In this document: positions 22,801-30,520 of the stretch, one piece after another
How the letters are laid out: the number at the start of each line of letters is the position of its first letter
Position numbering within the stretch: the first letter of the stretch is position 1
The notes under the pieces: generated by a model
Told to the model about the DNA's origin: nothing
Seen by the model: the letters and a program-made list of their open reading frames with translations, nothing else
Databases searched by the model: none
Translations under genes and position numbers: made by a program
Source of the DNA: Ischnura elegans
Taxonomy: Eukaryota; Arthropoda; Insecta; Odonata; Coenagrionidae
DNA length: 64,000 nt
Direction of reading: 5' to 3'
Assembly (NCBI RefSeq): GCF_921293095.1
Contig: NC_060251.1
Span: 91,560,566 to 91,624,565, forward strand

Positions 22801-25800
22801 GGGACGAATGATGCCTCGGTAGCTTTACAGGCTAAAGTGCTCAAACGGAAATAGGGGGGGGATCCAGGTTTGTCTGTGGATTTCTCCCACTACACATATT
22901 TCCCACCCTTAAGGGTGCCTTCATAGCTCGGCGTTGCATACTTGGGGGCAGAGCTAACTCATCGCAGCAAGTTGGAGCCCATCACAGTTCTGCGTTGCGA
23001 AAACAAATGAAAGGCAAAATGCATTGGCTCCTAAAAATCGGCATGGGAGCATATCATCTTATGATTTCGAGCAAAACACACTATACATATGTTGTTTTGT
23101 GTATTTTTATGCAATTTCATTTCTTAAAATATTCTTCGCAACTATAAATAGCATTTGAAGTTAATATGGCGACCATAATGTCAATAATCATGCATGTAAT
23201 GATGGCCCTTGCCTATGCATTATTATGATCTTTAAATTTTATTTCCCAACTTGGAATATTCGAAAAATAGCTATTTACATACACTCAGTGAACATGAGTA
23301 ACTTGGAATGTTATCAGGAATATTTATTAATGATAACTGTTGTTCAAATAGATTCCCCTAGTCATGTTATCTAAATAGCTCTAACTGAGTAGATCATGGG
23401 GGCACAATTATTAGATATCAATTGGAATTTAAACGACCGTAGTCACCAACAAGGAGCTCTCAAGCTGTATTTAGCTTGTGATACAATTGACGGGTATGAT
23501 TTATGCTAATCTATGCTCCTCAGTGATTGTAATATAATTTAGGGTTAACATTTATCCTATGTTTAGGAAAGATACGAAATATCTATGCTTAACACTTCAA
23601 AATAATAGTAAATAATGAAATAAACAGCATTTGTCACTCCCATTGGAGCTAATCTTGCATATTTGTATACCTAAGCTTCCCATAGACAAACACCAATTCG
23701 AAATCGCCGGCGTACTGCCGCCTTCACGCAGAGAAAATCCGACAGGTTCAGTTTTTCTGCGACGATGCAGCAAGCTGGAGACGTGACGTCATCAATTCTC
23801 AAAGACAGGCTCTGATGGGCTCGCTAGCTGCGGCGTCAACGCAACGCCGAACTGTGAAGGCACCCTAACCCTTTCACTGCCAGCCCATTTCAGGATGTGG
23901 GATGTATGAAGACTGCCAAGGCTATTTTCCGGAGTTAGCAACATTTCACATTTAAAAATTTTTCAGCTACTTAATTATATTTAAGGTCTCGATTTTTTTC
24001 CCAATTCTTAAGATATGTTTATATCTTATAACCATAGATATATTATGGGGGTTTGCATAAATTACAGCCGTTGAAAAGGCCACAATCACGAAAAAAAAAG
24101 TGAAATTATTTAGGCCGATAAATCGGCCCCTGGCAGTTTCCGCTCTACCAACGGTGGCAGTAAAAGTAGAGATGTGCGAATAGTATCCGCGAATACTCGA
24201 AAACCTCGAATACTTCGAATACTCTGAATTTTGCGGCCTACACTGCCGTTGGTAGTTGACTTAGAAAATTGTAAAGAACTCAACGTTTAGTGCATGCAGT
24301 GCCGTTATAGACTAGTTGACGAACTACATCAAATTCGTAGATTAGAGCGGTGAAAAGAGTTCGACGTGGGGAGCCAAAAATGATTGGGTGAAAAAATCCA
24401 AAAATCCCCGCTTTCCCCACCAGGAGAACCTCAGTGCCATGGGATAGTAACTACGTAGCACAATTCCCAAAATCCGCTACCCCTCCATTCAATAGCCCTC
24501 GGCCACTCCTCCGATGCTTTCCTCCTCTCCAATATCAAACAAAAGGTGAAAAGGTCCCAGCTCGCGCAGGGTTCGCATCACGAAGACCATAAATGAAAAG
24601 CTTCAAAAGAAAATATCCAGTTATAAGAGAATAATAGAATCGTGTTTCACCCTTCCCTCTTTCTCCCTCCAAAAAATATGAAGTTACACGAGAACAATAG
24701 AAACGTGTTTCGCGCCCTCCCTTTTCTCACCCACTGACCTTTTTCAGCCTACCTGCTTCAAAGTTCCCAGTTTCTGGAGGTCAACTGCTGCATGAATCAC
24801 CTATTAGCCCAAAAGGTGTCTAACAATGACTTTCGGCTTAGCTCATTAGCGTCTGATTGTGGCCAGCTCAGGAACTATTTGAAACTCATTCATCTTCCAA
24901 AATTTTGTCCTCATAATATTCTCATACAACCGGGCATTTTCCAACAACACAACTCTTGAGCCAGGGAAATTCAATCATGTGCCGTTCAGTAAGACAAAGT
25001 GTAATAGACCCAAGAAAGAATTTTTCCGAAGTATCCCAGCCCACATCCCACCTTGAATGGAATATACTCTCGTTGGAACATCAGTGAACACACATGACAT
25101 TTTGGACATTGAAACTGCTATAGAGCACAATCGTTCCCATGGTGTAGTGTGTTAAGTATCATGCAACAAAATAGAAGTTTTAAAACAGAAAATAACCATT
25201 GAAAATTATTGTGATGAATAAACACAAGTAAATCGGTGCTTATAGGGGCACATATATTAGTAGTAAACAATCAAAAAGTGAATAGAAAATGATGGTTAAT
25301 CATCAAACGTTTTCCATAGGGCAGATTGTTAGTTTCCATAAATATGCTTTCCTGTGCCCCACATCTCATTGGAAAGAAAAACCATAGGATCATAAAACAC
25401 CAGTGCACTTCTTTCTATAGGCATGTGCGTGAGCATCACTCATGTGCATGGAATGAAATATTTAAGCAAACCATTTAAATCTTACTTTGAAGAGAAGAAT
25501 TCACAAGCTCATTCAGTTCTAACTAAGGGCAGGGTTGTACATTCATATAGATGAATCCAGTTTTGAGAAATTTCACTGGAAATTTTTTATATAAACGGTT
25601 GGGGGTGGGAAGCTACAACGGCAATTTGTTCCCCGTTTTGCTGCCATGGCCTCTTGACTGATTTGCTGAGAAAGAAAAGCCTGGCACCCATCTAGAGGGG
25701 GGGGGGGAAGAGGGAGAGAACAAGATGAGGCTTTTAGAAAATTGAAAAATGCCTTTAGAAAATAGAAAGCAGTTACTACAGATTAATCATTTCAGCAGAA

Positions 25801-28800
25801 GACTTATGGAATTTTCAAAACATTGAAAAATATTCAAAAATTTTATTTCTGGCCCGGGTTTAGGCATGACATGAGTCGTTACGTGTGGGAATGTAAAAGC
25901 TGTCAGAACATAGTGATCTGGCCGGTTTGATGGAATCACAGAAGATGATTAAACATTGGACAGTAGAGTCCATGGATATCATCAGCCCCATGCCCAGGTC
26001 TAGGCAGGGATCCCATTACATTCTGATGTTTTTAAGTATACCGGGACTAGCCACGGTGATAACTTTACGGGAGTCACCCGCAATGCACAATTGTGCGAAA
26101 AATCCACAGGGAAAAAATCATTCGCCTTGACCGGGATTCGAACCCGGATCCCTCGATTTCCGGCCGAGTGCTTTAGCCAGTTAAGCTACCGAGGCGTCAT
26201 TCTTCCCTGTGGAAATTTGTGGACATGTTGTGGACATGTGCAAATGTTTCACAATCATGTGTGGAACACATGATTGTGAAACATTTTTTTCGGTCCCTTT
26301 ACCAAGTTGATATTTGGACTTAGTTTTTGGCGCCTACGATGAAATTTTAATTTTTTAAGTGCGCTGTATTGTGCAATGTGGATGCATCTCCAAAAATGTT
26401 GTTTACAACGCGATTCATGAACTTAAGAAACAATTAAAGTCTTTGGACTGTTTTTTCAGGTGCATCATCTAACTAGGAGTTTAATCGTTTCTTAAGTTCA
26501 TGAATCGCGTTTTAAACAATATTTTTGGAGATGAATCCACATTTCACATCACATCGCACTTAACCCTTTCGAGACCGCGGAGTTTTCGTCTTAGCTTGAC
26601 TGCTGTACCGCTCCCCAAGAGACTCTTCTTTCTCGTGGTACGGAGCATTTTTGGAGGGCATTCGTTAAGAAGGGTCTCGCTGAACCTTTTTCGACCCCTC
26701 CACGGTGGGACTCCGTATTATCTCGGACTCCAAGAGTAGTTGTGCTCCCTCCTTTCCGGGTTTACGACCATACCTGCGGCATTGGTTCGCGGTCAACTTA
26801 TGTATTGCTTATATGTATTTAGCAAATGGATAATTGTTGCTTGCACGTAAATTACAGGCATTGAATATAATTCCTCATTTTTATCTGAGCATTGTCAAAT
26901 TTTAAACGAAGTTCTAAGGCCATTATCAAAGCATTTAACGCAGCAACAATTTCCATGTTGATGTTTATACATAACTCGAGATAAGTTAATATTTGTCGTA
27001 GAATTACGTTTAAAAATTGTAAACGCTGCTCAAAAGACAAACAATTCAATTCTTAGTTTATATTTCTTGAGAAATGAACAAATATTTATTTCGAAAATTG
27101 ACTCTATAAACAATTGTATGACCGCTGTCCCTTACCGCTGAGAGAGGTTATAAAAGACGAAGGGTCCGGGTACCTGCTCCCGGATTCGGAGGGTTAATCC
27201 TAAACCCCGAAGCGTTGGGTCCCGAGACAAATGCGACCTAAACCCACGACAGTCCTGAAAGGGGGAGAGCTCGAAAACGTATATATACGGGTTTCGTTTT
27301 CTTGACCGGGAAAATCTCACACGTATATATACGCCCGTGGTCTCCCGGGTCAGGAAACGTCCACAAGTATATATACGTGTACGGTAGGGAAAAGGTTAAA
27401 AAATTTCATCGTAGGCGCCAAAAACTAAGTCTATAACTAAAAAAGAGTATACGATGACAATATAAAATGTGTACATTGTATCCACTATTTATGTTTTTCT
27501 TAGGTTGGTCGTACAGATATTTACTTTTAACTGGTTTAATCTATATTTTACCCTGCGTCGCTTAAGAGTTCTCAACTGATGATAGTGGGAAACACATATT
27601 TGGCTCCAAATTACATCAAATTACTTGTTTGTATCTGCAAACTTTGGCAAGCTTGTAATAACCTATTAATCGCACACCACACTAAGCTTTCATGTACTCT
27701 AAACGCATGATAAACAATATTTTCTACCAGATGACCCTACCTGTTCACTATGAACCGATATTTTGAACTGTTCTTTTTACTGAACAGGATCAAAGTGAAC
27801 GGTTCATAAAAATGAACAGTTTAACCCACCTCTAGTAGTGATTGTGATTCGTTACCCACGATTAGTGTCTTCATAATATACAAATTATTTGGTTTTAGAA
27901 ATCCCAGTTTAGACGAATGTCAATGGTCATTTTTAACCTCATTTGAAAAAGGCCAGATTGGCGCCCATGCCAATCCACTCCACGTGACGTCACAGTGGCC
28001 TAGTATCTACACGAGTAGATAGGAGTTTTACATTGTCTGAGATTACCTATGCATGCATGAGCCACAGAGCTCATGGAAACATGTCTTAACAATCAACTAT
28101 TAAAACTGCCTATGGTGGGAAAGTTTCCTTTGTTTGATAAGGTATTAATAATCCTTATTAATCCAAGCGCTATCTGCTAGCAGGTTACTCTGCTACCTGC
28201 TAGCAGCCTGCATCGTAGCAGTGCTCATAGCCTTGCACCAAGGTGGCAGCCAGAATCAGAATGATGTCACATGGATTTTTCCCAGCATTCAAAATTAGAT
28301 GTTGCGTTTTCGCATGCTTGAAAATTTTCACTTTTCATTTAAACGCGAAAAATAGATTAAAAAATCATAAAGCGTGAAAAACTCCTGGAGTACTTATTTC
28401 ACGCTATAGTACATCTTTTAATTTAGGCAATAAAAAAAATAGGAAACCATCCTATTGCATTTGGTGGTCGATAGCAATACCAGCATTCCGTCAATAGTCA
28501 GCATGTGGCTTAATATTGTTGCACTCACGTTATTAATGAGTGTGGATGTCCGGAAGTAATGATATCTGATAATGGTGCACAGTATGTAGGCAAGGTATTG
28601 AAAAGAGTTGTTTGGCATTCCTCTGCACCACACTGCTCCTCCAGTGGCATTGGCTGGGGTATATTATCTGTGTGATGGGGATTTGCGTTTTGGTTACAGT
28701 ACGGGACTTTAGGCACCGCGGAGAGAACCACAAAGGTTGCAGAAGTCGAGACAGCTAGTGAGTCAACAGCTTGAGGTGTTTCCTTTCCATTTACCTTCCT

Positions 28801-30079
28801 TTTTCTACCCCCTCTCCCTTCCTTAGAGATACAGGACTCGGGACACTTGAAGAGTGTAAGTCACCGAGGGAATCACAAAAAGGACAAACCTTTCATTCCC
28901 TTCACCTCCAATCAGAGTGCAGGCGGATTGATCCTCAACTCACCTTTCCTGCACTGGCACCCTTATTTGCACCTTGGTTATCAGATTCTAGTGATTTGAG
29001 CCACTCGTCATCAACCACATCCAAAGCTAAGCAGGAGAAACAGTGCCATATTACGAAGTGTTTAGAGAATTTTCAACTCGAAGCATACCTCTCCATTAAT
29101 GCTTGGGAGTCTTCTAGCTTTCTGTCATAAATCTAAAAATTGCCGAAGGAATTGAATTAAAGGTAAGATCAGCAATTTATGGATTTATGGCATCAAAAAC
29201 TAAAATATGAACAGAATGCTGACAGAAATTCTACACTGTTTCACATTTTCATGAAAATATGAAAAATGCTTACTCAAGGCCTAAGATATTGAGTTCCATT
29301 CGATGGCATGTTATGATACTCATAACGGAATAACCTAAAAACTATAGAAACTTTGTACAAATAGAAAATAGAGGTACAGTAGGTAAGGGGTCAATCACAT
29401 AACTACATTTAGTCCAATATTACATCATCCAGTTCCTTCAGCACCTCGGTACATTGACAACACATTAAGTAATTTTTGAGCACTTTCCACGACATAAAAA
29501 CCAGCAGAAATGGTAACTAACAGAGAAATCATCCGACAAAATATTACCTCCCAGTGATATTCACCCACATGGCACTTGAATTCTTTGGTTAATCACGCTT
29601 GCATGAGAGAGGTCGTAATGACAAAAAAAATTAAAAATGGCTTTCTCTTGCAAGCGGAATCCCCACTAAAAGGACCGGATACCAAAGGAAAAATGATCAC
29701 AATATTGAAACCAAAAGTTGGAAAAAACGCACTTACACTTTTGTGGTAACGCCACTTGTAACCAGAAGCTGCGCACGAACTAATTTATCAGAATTGGCCA
29801 ATGTTTCCAAAGCCTTTACGGCAGCATTATGCTTCGCCTCTTTCTTGGAACGTCCACTTCCCGTCTCTAAAACAGAACAAGTTTTAATAGCAACGAAAAG
29901 TTTGAGTACTTCATAAGCAATGGATTATCGCCCATACCTCGGACATTTCCTGCTGTCACGACGTACTGAAAGAAAGTATCGTGTCCAGCACTATCCGTAA
30001 TGAGCTCATACTGAGGAGTAAATCCCTTTCTCAGCATATACTCATTCAAAGTTGACATCGGCGTTTTGGCCGTGGCCAT
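4679..30079 (-). CDS. Gene B: 5' exons 1-4 of a TARBP2/PRKRA/Loquacious-like dsRNA-binding protein (3' end outside window)
   Basis: Exons: 29938-30079, 29737-29866, 21240-21442 and 4679-4806, with introns of 71 bp, 8.3 kb and 16.4 kb. The 201 residues encode dsRBD1 (about residues 5-71) and dsRBD2 (about 113-177). Each has the N-terminal helix, the beta sheet and the lysine-rich start of helix 2 ([10 protein letters not shown] in dsRBD1, [10 protein letters not shown] in dsRBD2). This order matches TARBP2, PRKRA and Loquacious, which partner Dicer in the cytoplasm and position dsRNA for cleavage. All junctions are GT-AG and phases are continuous (1, 2, 1, then 0 at the open end). The first two introns' junctions keep dsRBD motifs unbroken, so the model is strong. 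No dsRBD3 exon follows within 1-4678; it is expected to the left of the window. No frame damage is seen. Which of the three orthologues it is cannot be decided by eye. Confidence 0.9.
5113..5615 (+). repeat. Partial copy of the 3529-4538 element family
   Basis: The sequence follows 4080-4540 in order, including the stretch around GCTAGATCAGTTTGTCAC and GGTCTCGGAACAGAC. Ends are degraded and no target duplication is clear. Confidence 0.6.
5917..6644 (+). mobile_element. Short family A pogo-like copy
   Basis: The ends read ACTGTATAAGCCTGTGTAAG and its degraded reverse complement TGCACTTATACAGT. Internal sequence matches parts of 899-2788, but about 1.2 kb is missing, which makes it an internally deleted derivative. 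Confidence 0.75.
6645..7367. other. No recognised feature
   Basis: AT-rich intronic sequence. A 24-base segment at about 7309-7332 recurs at about 13523-13546 on the far side of the composite Tigger/gypsy insertion; nothing else stands out. Confidence 0.5.
7583..7857 (+). repeat. 5' LTR
   Basis: It begins TGTGGCGGCC and ends ACACCAAAG, and matches 12133-12407 base for base as far as I can read. It should hold the promoter; no clear TATA box is obvious, and the AATAAA at about 7783 may serve as a polyadenylation signal. Confidence 0.93.
7858..7875 (+). other. Primer-binding site of the gypsy element
   Basis: TGGTGACCCCGACGTGAT directly abuts the LTR. It starts with the TGG that pairs with a tRNA CCA tail. 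The priming tRNA is not identified. Confidence 0.8.
8036..8812 (+). CDS. gag: Gag of the Ty3/gypsy element
   Basis: 258 codons from the ATG at 8036, the first methionine followed by a capsid-like sequence; the frame is open upstream but that part lies in the leader. The capsid region includes [19 protein letters not shown], typical of arthropod gypsy Gag. It is followed by an arginine-rich stretch ([15 protein letters not shown]) and a single cysteine/histidine cluster ([18 protein letters not shown]) likely to bind nucleic acid. Gag forms the virus-like particle. The frame ends at TAA 8810-8812, just after a -1 slippery site, and overlaps pol. Confidence 0.9.
   Translation: MATGSEAVSRVAMRVPPFCAERPNLWFAQLEGHFRMAGITEDSDRFWVLVANLDTRYAQEVEDIITNPPAADKYTKLREELVRRLSVSEHQRIKQLLDNEEIGSRTPTQFLRHLRFLAGETIPDDFLRTVWLSRLPRHVHAILVTQAQMTLTDLATLADKVAEATPSAQIAAVGSDTVLERLMAKIEALTQQVAALTMERDSRPRSRSRTRDRQRNRTRSPHQSRQDGVCWYHNRFGERATRCTHPCTYTPGNDSGSP
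8788..8794 (+). promoter_or_regulatory. -1 ribosomal frameshift slippery site (GGGAAAC)
   Basis: In the Gag frame the bases are grouped G GGA AAC, the canonical X XXY YYZ arrangement, 16 bases before the Gag stop codon. Slipping back one base enters the long Pol frame as GKRLGQSV. I did not fold the downstream sequence for a stimulating structure. Confidence 0.75.
8788..11940 (+). CDS. pol: Pol polyprotein (protease, reverse transcriptase, RNase H, integrase) of the Ty3/gypsy element
   Basis: A single frame of about 1050 codons, read by -1 frameshift from Gag; the frame is open from about 8722 and has no convincing ATG of its own. Domains in order: aspartic protease with [11 protein letters not shown]; reverse transcriptase with YIDDILVAS; RNase H with [10 protein letters not shown] and TDHKPLTF; integrase with an HHCC finger (HPGIRQTTR to CVQCQRNK) and the DDE core ([38 protein letters not shown]). 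The order RT-RNaseH-integrase is that of Ty3/gypsy. All catalytic motifs are present and there are no stops. It copies element RNA into DNA and inserts it in the genome. Confidence 0.95.
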   Translation, partial: GKRLGQSVMAAGDCLHKSDRLFVHDSVSRKEFLVDTGADICVYPVTFLTERRPESDFQLVAANNSPIKTFGCVTLSLSLGLRRELIWKFVVADVPQPILGADFLSHYGLLVDVARRRLVDSATTLSVSCVVAPREVIRVRVISGSSPYHRLLEEFPEITRPPGVPRRVLHSTEHYIHTTPGHPVKSKPRRLASDRLAIAKREMELMVKTGIARRSDSPWSSALHLVPKSGDEWRLCGDYRALNAMTVPDRYPVPHIEDFAQSLCGKTIFSKIDLVRAFHQIPVHAAHIPKTAIVTPFGLFEFPFMTFGLRNAAQTFQRFVDDVLKGLSFAYAYIDDILVASADEEEHMTHLRVLFNRLKEFGIVINPAKCCFGVSEVNFLGCSVSKEGVRPLPDKVEAVLNFPVPTTIRKLRQFLGMLNYYRRFIPNAAEVQAPLTDLLSHSPKSEDNIPWTPELESVFHSCKKALSQCALLAHPDVSLPLGLFTDASNDSVAAALQQLTPNGWQPLAFWTKKLNDAEKQYSAYDRELLAVYKAVLQFRHMVEGRHFTIFTDHKPLTFAFSQRRDKCSPRQFRHLDLIAQFTTDIQFVAGRDNIVADAMSRVDQISSGVNFQLLAESQKTDKEIAQFRTNSSLVLKDIVFPDSTLPLVCDVSQNIARPFLTQPFRKQAFYSLHNLSHPGIRQTTRLVAERFVWPSVRKDCRTWARSCVQCQRNKVTRHVSSPVGDFPLAENKFSHVHIDLVGPLPYSDGFRYILTCVDRFSRWPEAYPIANITAETVAKVFFQEWISRFGTPRRITTDQGRQFQSDLFHQLLKLSGAQHFRTTAYHPSANGMVERFHRQLKAAIRCHGERRWTEVLPAVMLGLRTAWKDDLQATPAEVVYGLTLRLPGEFLSPPESSSVGATMDYVAGLKDSLRRFCPQPVKRHGSHSVFVFPELEKCSHVFVRDDRLHGALVPPYDGPFKVLSRGPKTFKLDMQGRKVVVSIDRIKPAFVSNAGADCDYVEESVFVVPFKEGPQSVHSDCHTSEIPPLRPLRKSQRRVHFPKHFKDYIT
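12123..12132 (+). other. Polypurine tract
   Basis: AAGGGGGGTG immediately precedes the 3' LTR and would prime plus-strand synthesis. Confidence 0.7.
12133..12407 (+). repeat. 3' LTR
   Basis: Same length and, by reading, the same sequence as 7583-7857. It is followed by the TCAA target duplication and then the resumed Tigger sequence. Confidence 0.93.
12851..14102. other. Unassigned intronic stretch
   Basis: Beyond the end of homology to the Tigger copy no element is certain. An open stretch at about 13242-13370 ([18 protein letters not shown]) begins after a CTTCAG acceptor-like site, but I recognise no family and no donor; it may be a transposase scrap. Confidence 0.4.
14922..15165 (+). 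pseudogene. Tigger transposase remnant: CENP-B-type helix-turn-helix region
   Basis: Reading forward, fragments such as [18 protein letters not shown] and [17 protein letters not shown] match the layout of the pogo/Tigger N-terminal DNA-binding domain (a lysine-led helix, then SxSTxxT-like recognition helix). The frame is shifted near 15040-15050 around a palindrome and stops at about 15162. It is not functional as read. Confidence 0.7.
15240..15929 (+). mobile_element. TIR element nested in the Tigger
   Basis: GGCCTGTTTACATAGTACAT at the left mirrors the right end (AATGTATTGTGTAAACAGGCC). It interrupts the transposase region. Its middle (about 15377-15635) holds two GTGCCCCCCAGA-like repeats and a GGATCCGCCCCTG end, suggesting yet another small insertion. 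The target duplication is not clear, so the superfamily is open. Confidence 0.65.
16003..16206 (+). pseudogene. Tigger transposase remnant: N-terminal part of the DDE domain
   Basis: It encodes the [15 protein letters not shown] start and [12 protein letters not shown], matching the pogo/Tigger 'NADETGLFW' motif with the catalytic-region glutamate replaced by lysine. The remainder of the catalytic domain is missing. Confidence 0.75.
17123..17310 (+). repeat. Interspersed repeat, copy 1 (contains TGACGTCACGTG)
   Basis: It matches 27838-28025 in inverted orientation, including CGCCAATCTGGCCTTTTTGA and ATCCCAGTTT-type stretches. Neither copy has coding capacity. Confidence 0.75.
17311..18631. 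other. No recognised feature
   Basis: AT-rich intronic sequence. I saw no TIRs, exon with dsRBD-like residues, or RNA gene. Confidence 0.45.
18632..20547 (-). mobile_element. Family A pogo-like element, copy 2 (inverted relative to 899-2788)
   Basis: It begins TACCGTATAAACGCGTGTAA and ends in the reverse complement of the same TIR. The interior follows the reverse complement of 899-2788 (for example TCCAAGGGGAACTGAGTGGC). A 0.3-kb MITE (19816-20114) has inserted, and the internal tandem duplication of copy 1 is absent. Confidence 0.85.
19816..20114. mobile_element. MITE nested in family A copy 2
   Basis: Long TIRs of the form CCCCTTGCACACACACCGAT and its complement, continuing through ATCGGCCGATATTTTACC. 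It is absent from the matching place in 899-2788 (near 1585-1600), so that copy serves as the empty site. Confidence 0.8.
20548..21239. other. No recognised feature (intron 3 start)
   Basis: AT-rich intronic sequence downstream of the exon 3 donor. No element ends or exons were recognised. Confidence 0.45.
21240..21442 (-). CDS. Gene B exon 3: linker and N-terminal half of dsRBD2
   Basis: 203 nt from acceptor GTTGCAG to donor GTGAGT. It completes a valine codon begun in exon 2 and leaves in phase 1. The first 21 residues are an acidic linker. [20 protein letters not shown] is then helix 1, followed by strands [17 protein letters not shown]. This is very like dsRBD2 of TARBP2/PRKRA, where 'GPAH' precedes strand 2 and helps contact the minor groove. 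Confidence 0.9.
21640..21996 (+). pseudogene. 5'-truncated non-LTR retrotransposon (LINE) 3' end
   Basis: Fragments [23 protein letters not shown] and [15 protein letters not shown], then [14 protein letters not shown], form the typical carboxyl end of a LINE reverse-transcriptase protein. A short 3' tail ending GTAGATGTAGAAG follows. A frameshift lies between the first two fragments (near 21700). Only the last few hundred bases are present. Confidence 0.7.
22001..22200 (-). mobile_element. tRNA-derived SINE, copy 1
   Basis: The tRNA-like head is at 22087-22158, minus strand. It has an A-box-like TGGCTTAGTTGG and a B-box GGTTCAAATCC, and the ends GCCTCGG/CAAGGC could pair. A tail shared with 26041-26235 (TTATCTCCGTGGCTACTCCC) continues to 22001. 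The shared tail shows this is a SINE and not a free tRNA gene. Confidence 0.85.
22230..22880 (+). mobile_element. tRNA-derived SINE, copy 2, split by a hAT MITE
   Basis: The 5' part CCCACAAATATCCATAGGGA (22231-22250) resumes after 22797 as ACGAATGATGCCTCGGTAGC. Together these match the family head. The B-box region is damaged by a run of G. The copy is head-to-head with the SINE at 22001-22200. Confidence 0.75.
22252..22797. mobile_element. hAT-type MITE
   Basis: Ends TAGGGATGTG and CACATCGCTA, flanked by an 8-base duplication, ATAGGGAT / ATAGGGAC. The subterminal regions are rich in CTCGA/TCGAG repeats. There is no coding capacity. Confidence 0.8.
22913..23865. mobile_element. Non-autonomous PIF/Harbinger-like element
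   Basis: TIRs GGGTGCCTTCATAGCTCGGC and GCCGAACTGTGAAGGCACCC, flanked by TAA on both sides (22910-22912 and 23866-23868), the three-base TWA-type target of this superfamily. No transposase is present. A solitary end of the same family occurs near 31918 (CCTTCACAGTTCGGCGTTGC). Confidence 0.8.
24166..24250 (+). repeat. hAT-like element end
   Basis: TAGAGATGTGCGAATAGTAT followed by repeated CGAATACT motifs resembles a hAT terminus. No matching right end was located. Confidence 0.45.
24400..24830 (-). repeat. Family A pogo-like fragment
   Basis: The stretch CACCCACTGACCTTTTTCAG to about 24830 follows the interior of 899-2788 (near 1640-1730), but is diverged and lacks TIRs. Confidence 0.55.
24831..25850. 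other. No recognised feature
   Basis: AT-rich intronic sequence with a poly-G/poly-purine run near 25698-25715. Nothing else is supported. Confidence 0.45.
25855..26035 (+). pseudogene. LTR-retroelement integrase remnant (HHCC finger and start of core)
   Basis: [14 protein letters not shown] is the second half of an integrase zinc finger. After a frameshift, [20 protein letters not shown] matches the start of the catalytic core with its first aspartate. The rest is cut off by the SINE at 26041. Confidence 0.7.
26041..26235 (-). mobile_element. tRNA-derived SINE, copy 3
   Basis: The tRNA-like part at 26124-26195 has a clean B-box (GGTTCGAATCC) and an A-box-like TAGCTTAACTGG. It is the least damaged of the three copies. 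The tail shared with 22001-22086 marks it as a SINE. Confidence 0.85.
26362..26561. repeat. Long inverted repeat (arms about 70 bp, spacer about 55 bp)
   Basis: The arm AACGCGATTCATGAACTTAA near 26408 recurs as its complement near 26490-26512, and similarity continues outward through ATCTCCAAAAATGTTG. It would fold as a long hairpin if transcribed. Confidence 0.85.
27275..27390. repeat. Three short palindromic GTATATATACG repeats
   Basis: CGTATATATACG or a one-base variant occurs three times (near 27280, 27322 and 27369), spaced about 45 bases apart. Confidence 0.7.
27838..28025 (-). repeat. Interspersed repeat, copy 2 (inverted to 17123-17310)
   Basis: It shares GATTCGTTACCCAC and CACGTGACGTCA stretches with the other copy. 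Both carry the same joined palindromes. Confidence 0.75.
28528..28650 (+). pseudogene. Integrase core remnant
   Basis: [20 protein letters not shown] matches the second catalytic aspartate region of a retroelement integrase. It may be the continuation of the remnant at 25855-26035, split by later insertions. Confidence 0.65.
28651..29736. other. No confident feature
   Basis: A 119-codon open frame (28771-29130, plus) has no recognised domain. It could be retroelement tail sequence. The remainder is intron 2 of gene B. Confidence 0.35.
29737..29866 (-). CDS. Gene B exon 2: C-terminal half of dsRBD1
   Basis: 130 nt from acceptor TTTTAG to donor GTAAGT. With the last base of exon 1 it starts [20 protein letters not shown], the loop and helix 2 of a textbook dsRBD with the KK-AK lysines that grip the RNA backbone. 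It leaves in phase 2, which fits exon 3. Confidence 0.93.
29938..30079 (-). CDS. Gene B exon 1: start codon and N-terminal half of dsRBD1
   Basis: The ATG at 30079-30077 has A at -3 and G at +4. It encodes [20 protein letters not shown] and then [19 protein letters not shown]: helix 1 and strands 1-2 of dsRBD1. The donor is GAG|GTATGG and the intron is only 71 bp. This is the most upstream coding exon; an untranslated exon further up cannot be excluded. Confidence 0.93.
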
Positions 30080-30520
30080 GATGTACCGGTTTACGCCCCA
30101 ATTCTAAGGGAGTGTTTCTACCTAATACACACAAAATAAAGGGCATGAGAGTTAACCAATTCACTACAACCATAAACACGTGAGATGACTTATTACATAC
30201 CTCTTAAATTATTCAGCACAATACACTTGTCACGACACACAGTTAACCACCAGCCCCGATACCGAGCGCGTTCCGAGATTCACTGGCAGTACTGCCGGTG
30301 CTGCCAAACCGTTCCGAAATCAAATGGCAGTACGGGCAAGGGGGCGACAGAACTGCGATATATCGTATAGAAAACCTCTTTCGATTCGATTTTTCCGGAG
30401 CCCCAGTGGTCCAACGGCCTACCCAACATAGAGGCGCTGGTGTAGCCTGTTTTTCTGTGCAGTAATGAACTGGGGGCTGCCATATTGAATCTCGATGTAA
30501 ACAAACGTGATATTGAGGCT
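30080..30520 (-). promoter_or_regulatory. Presumed promoter and 5' UTR of gene B
   Basis: The stretch upstream of the start codon is clearly richer in G, C and CpG (about 30245-30500) than the surrounding AT-rich DNA, as expected for a housekeeping promoter. I see no convincing TATA box. Open frames on the minus strand here lack domains. Confidence 0.4.

Larger units (their letters stand above)
26317..27431. mobile_element. TIR element with internal hairpin
   Basis: GACTTAGTTTTTGGCGCCTA at the left is matched by its reverse complement at the right, extending through ACGATGAAATTTT. No coding region is recognised. The interior holds a strong hairpin (26362-26561) and three GTATATATACG-type repeats. 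Confidence 0.75.

Noticed and set aside
22087..26195. Functional tRNA genes at 22087-22158 and 26124-26195
   Set aside because: Both share the same non-tRNA tail and flanks and have mismatched stems; they are SINE heads.
28771..29130. 119-codon plus-strand open frame as a gene
   Set aside because: No recognised domain, no clear splice signals, and it follows retroelement debris.
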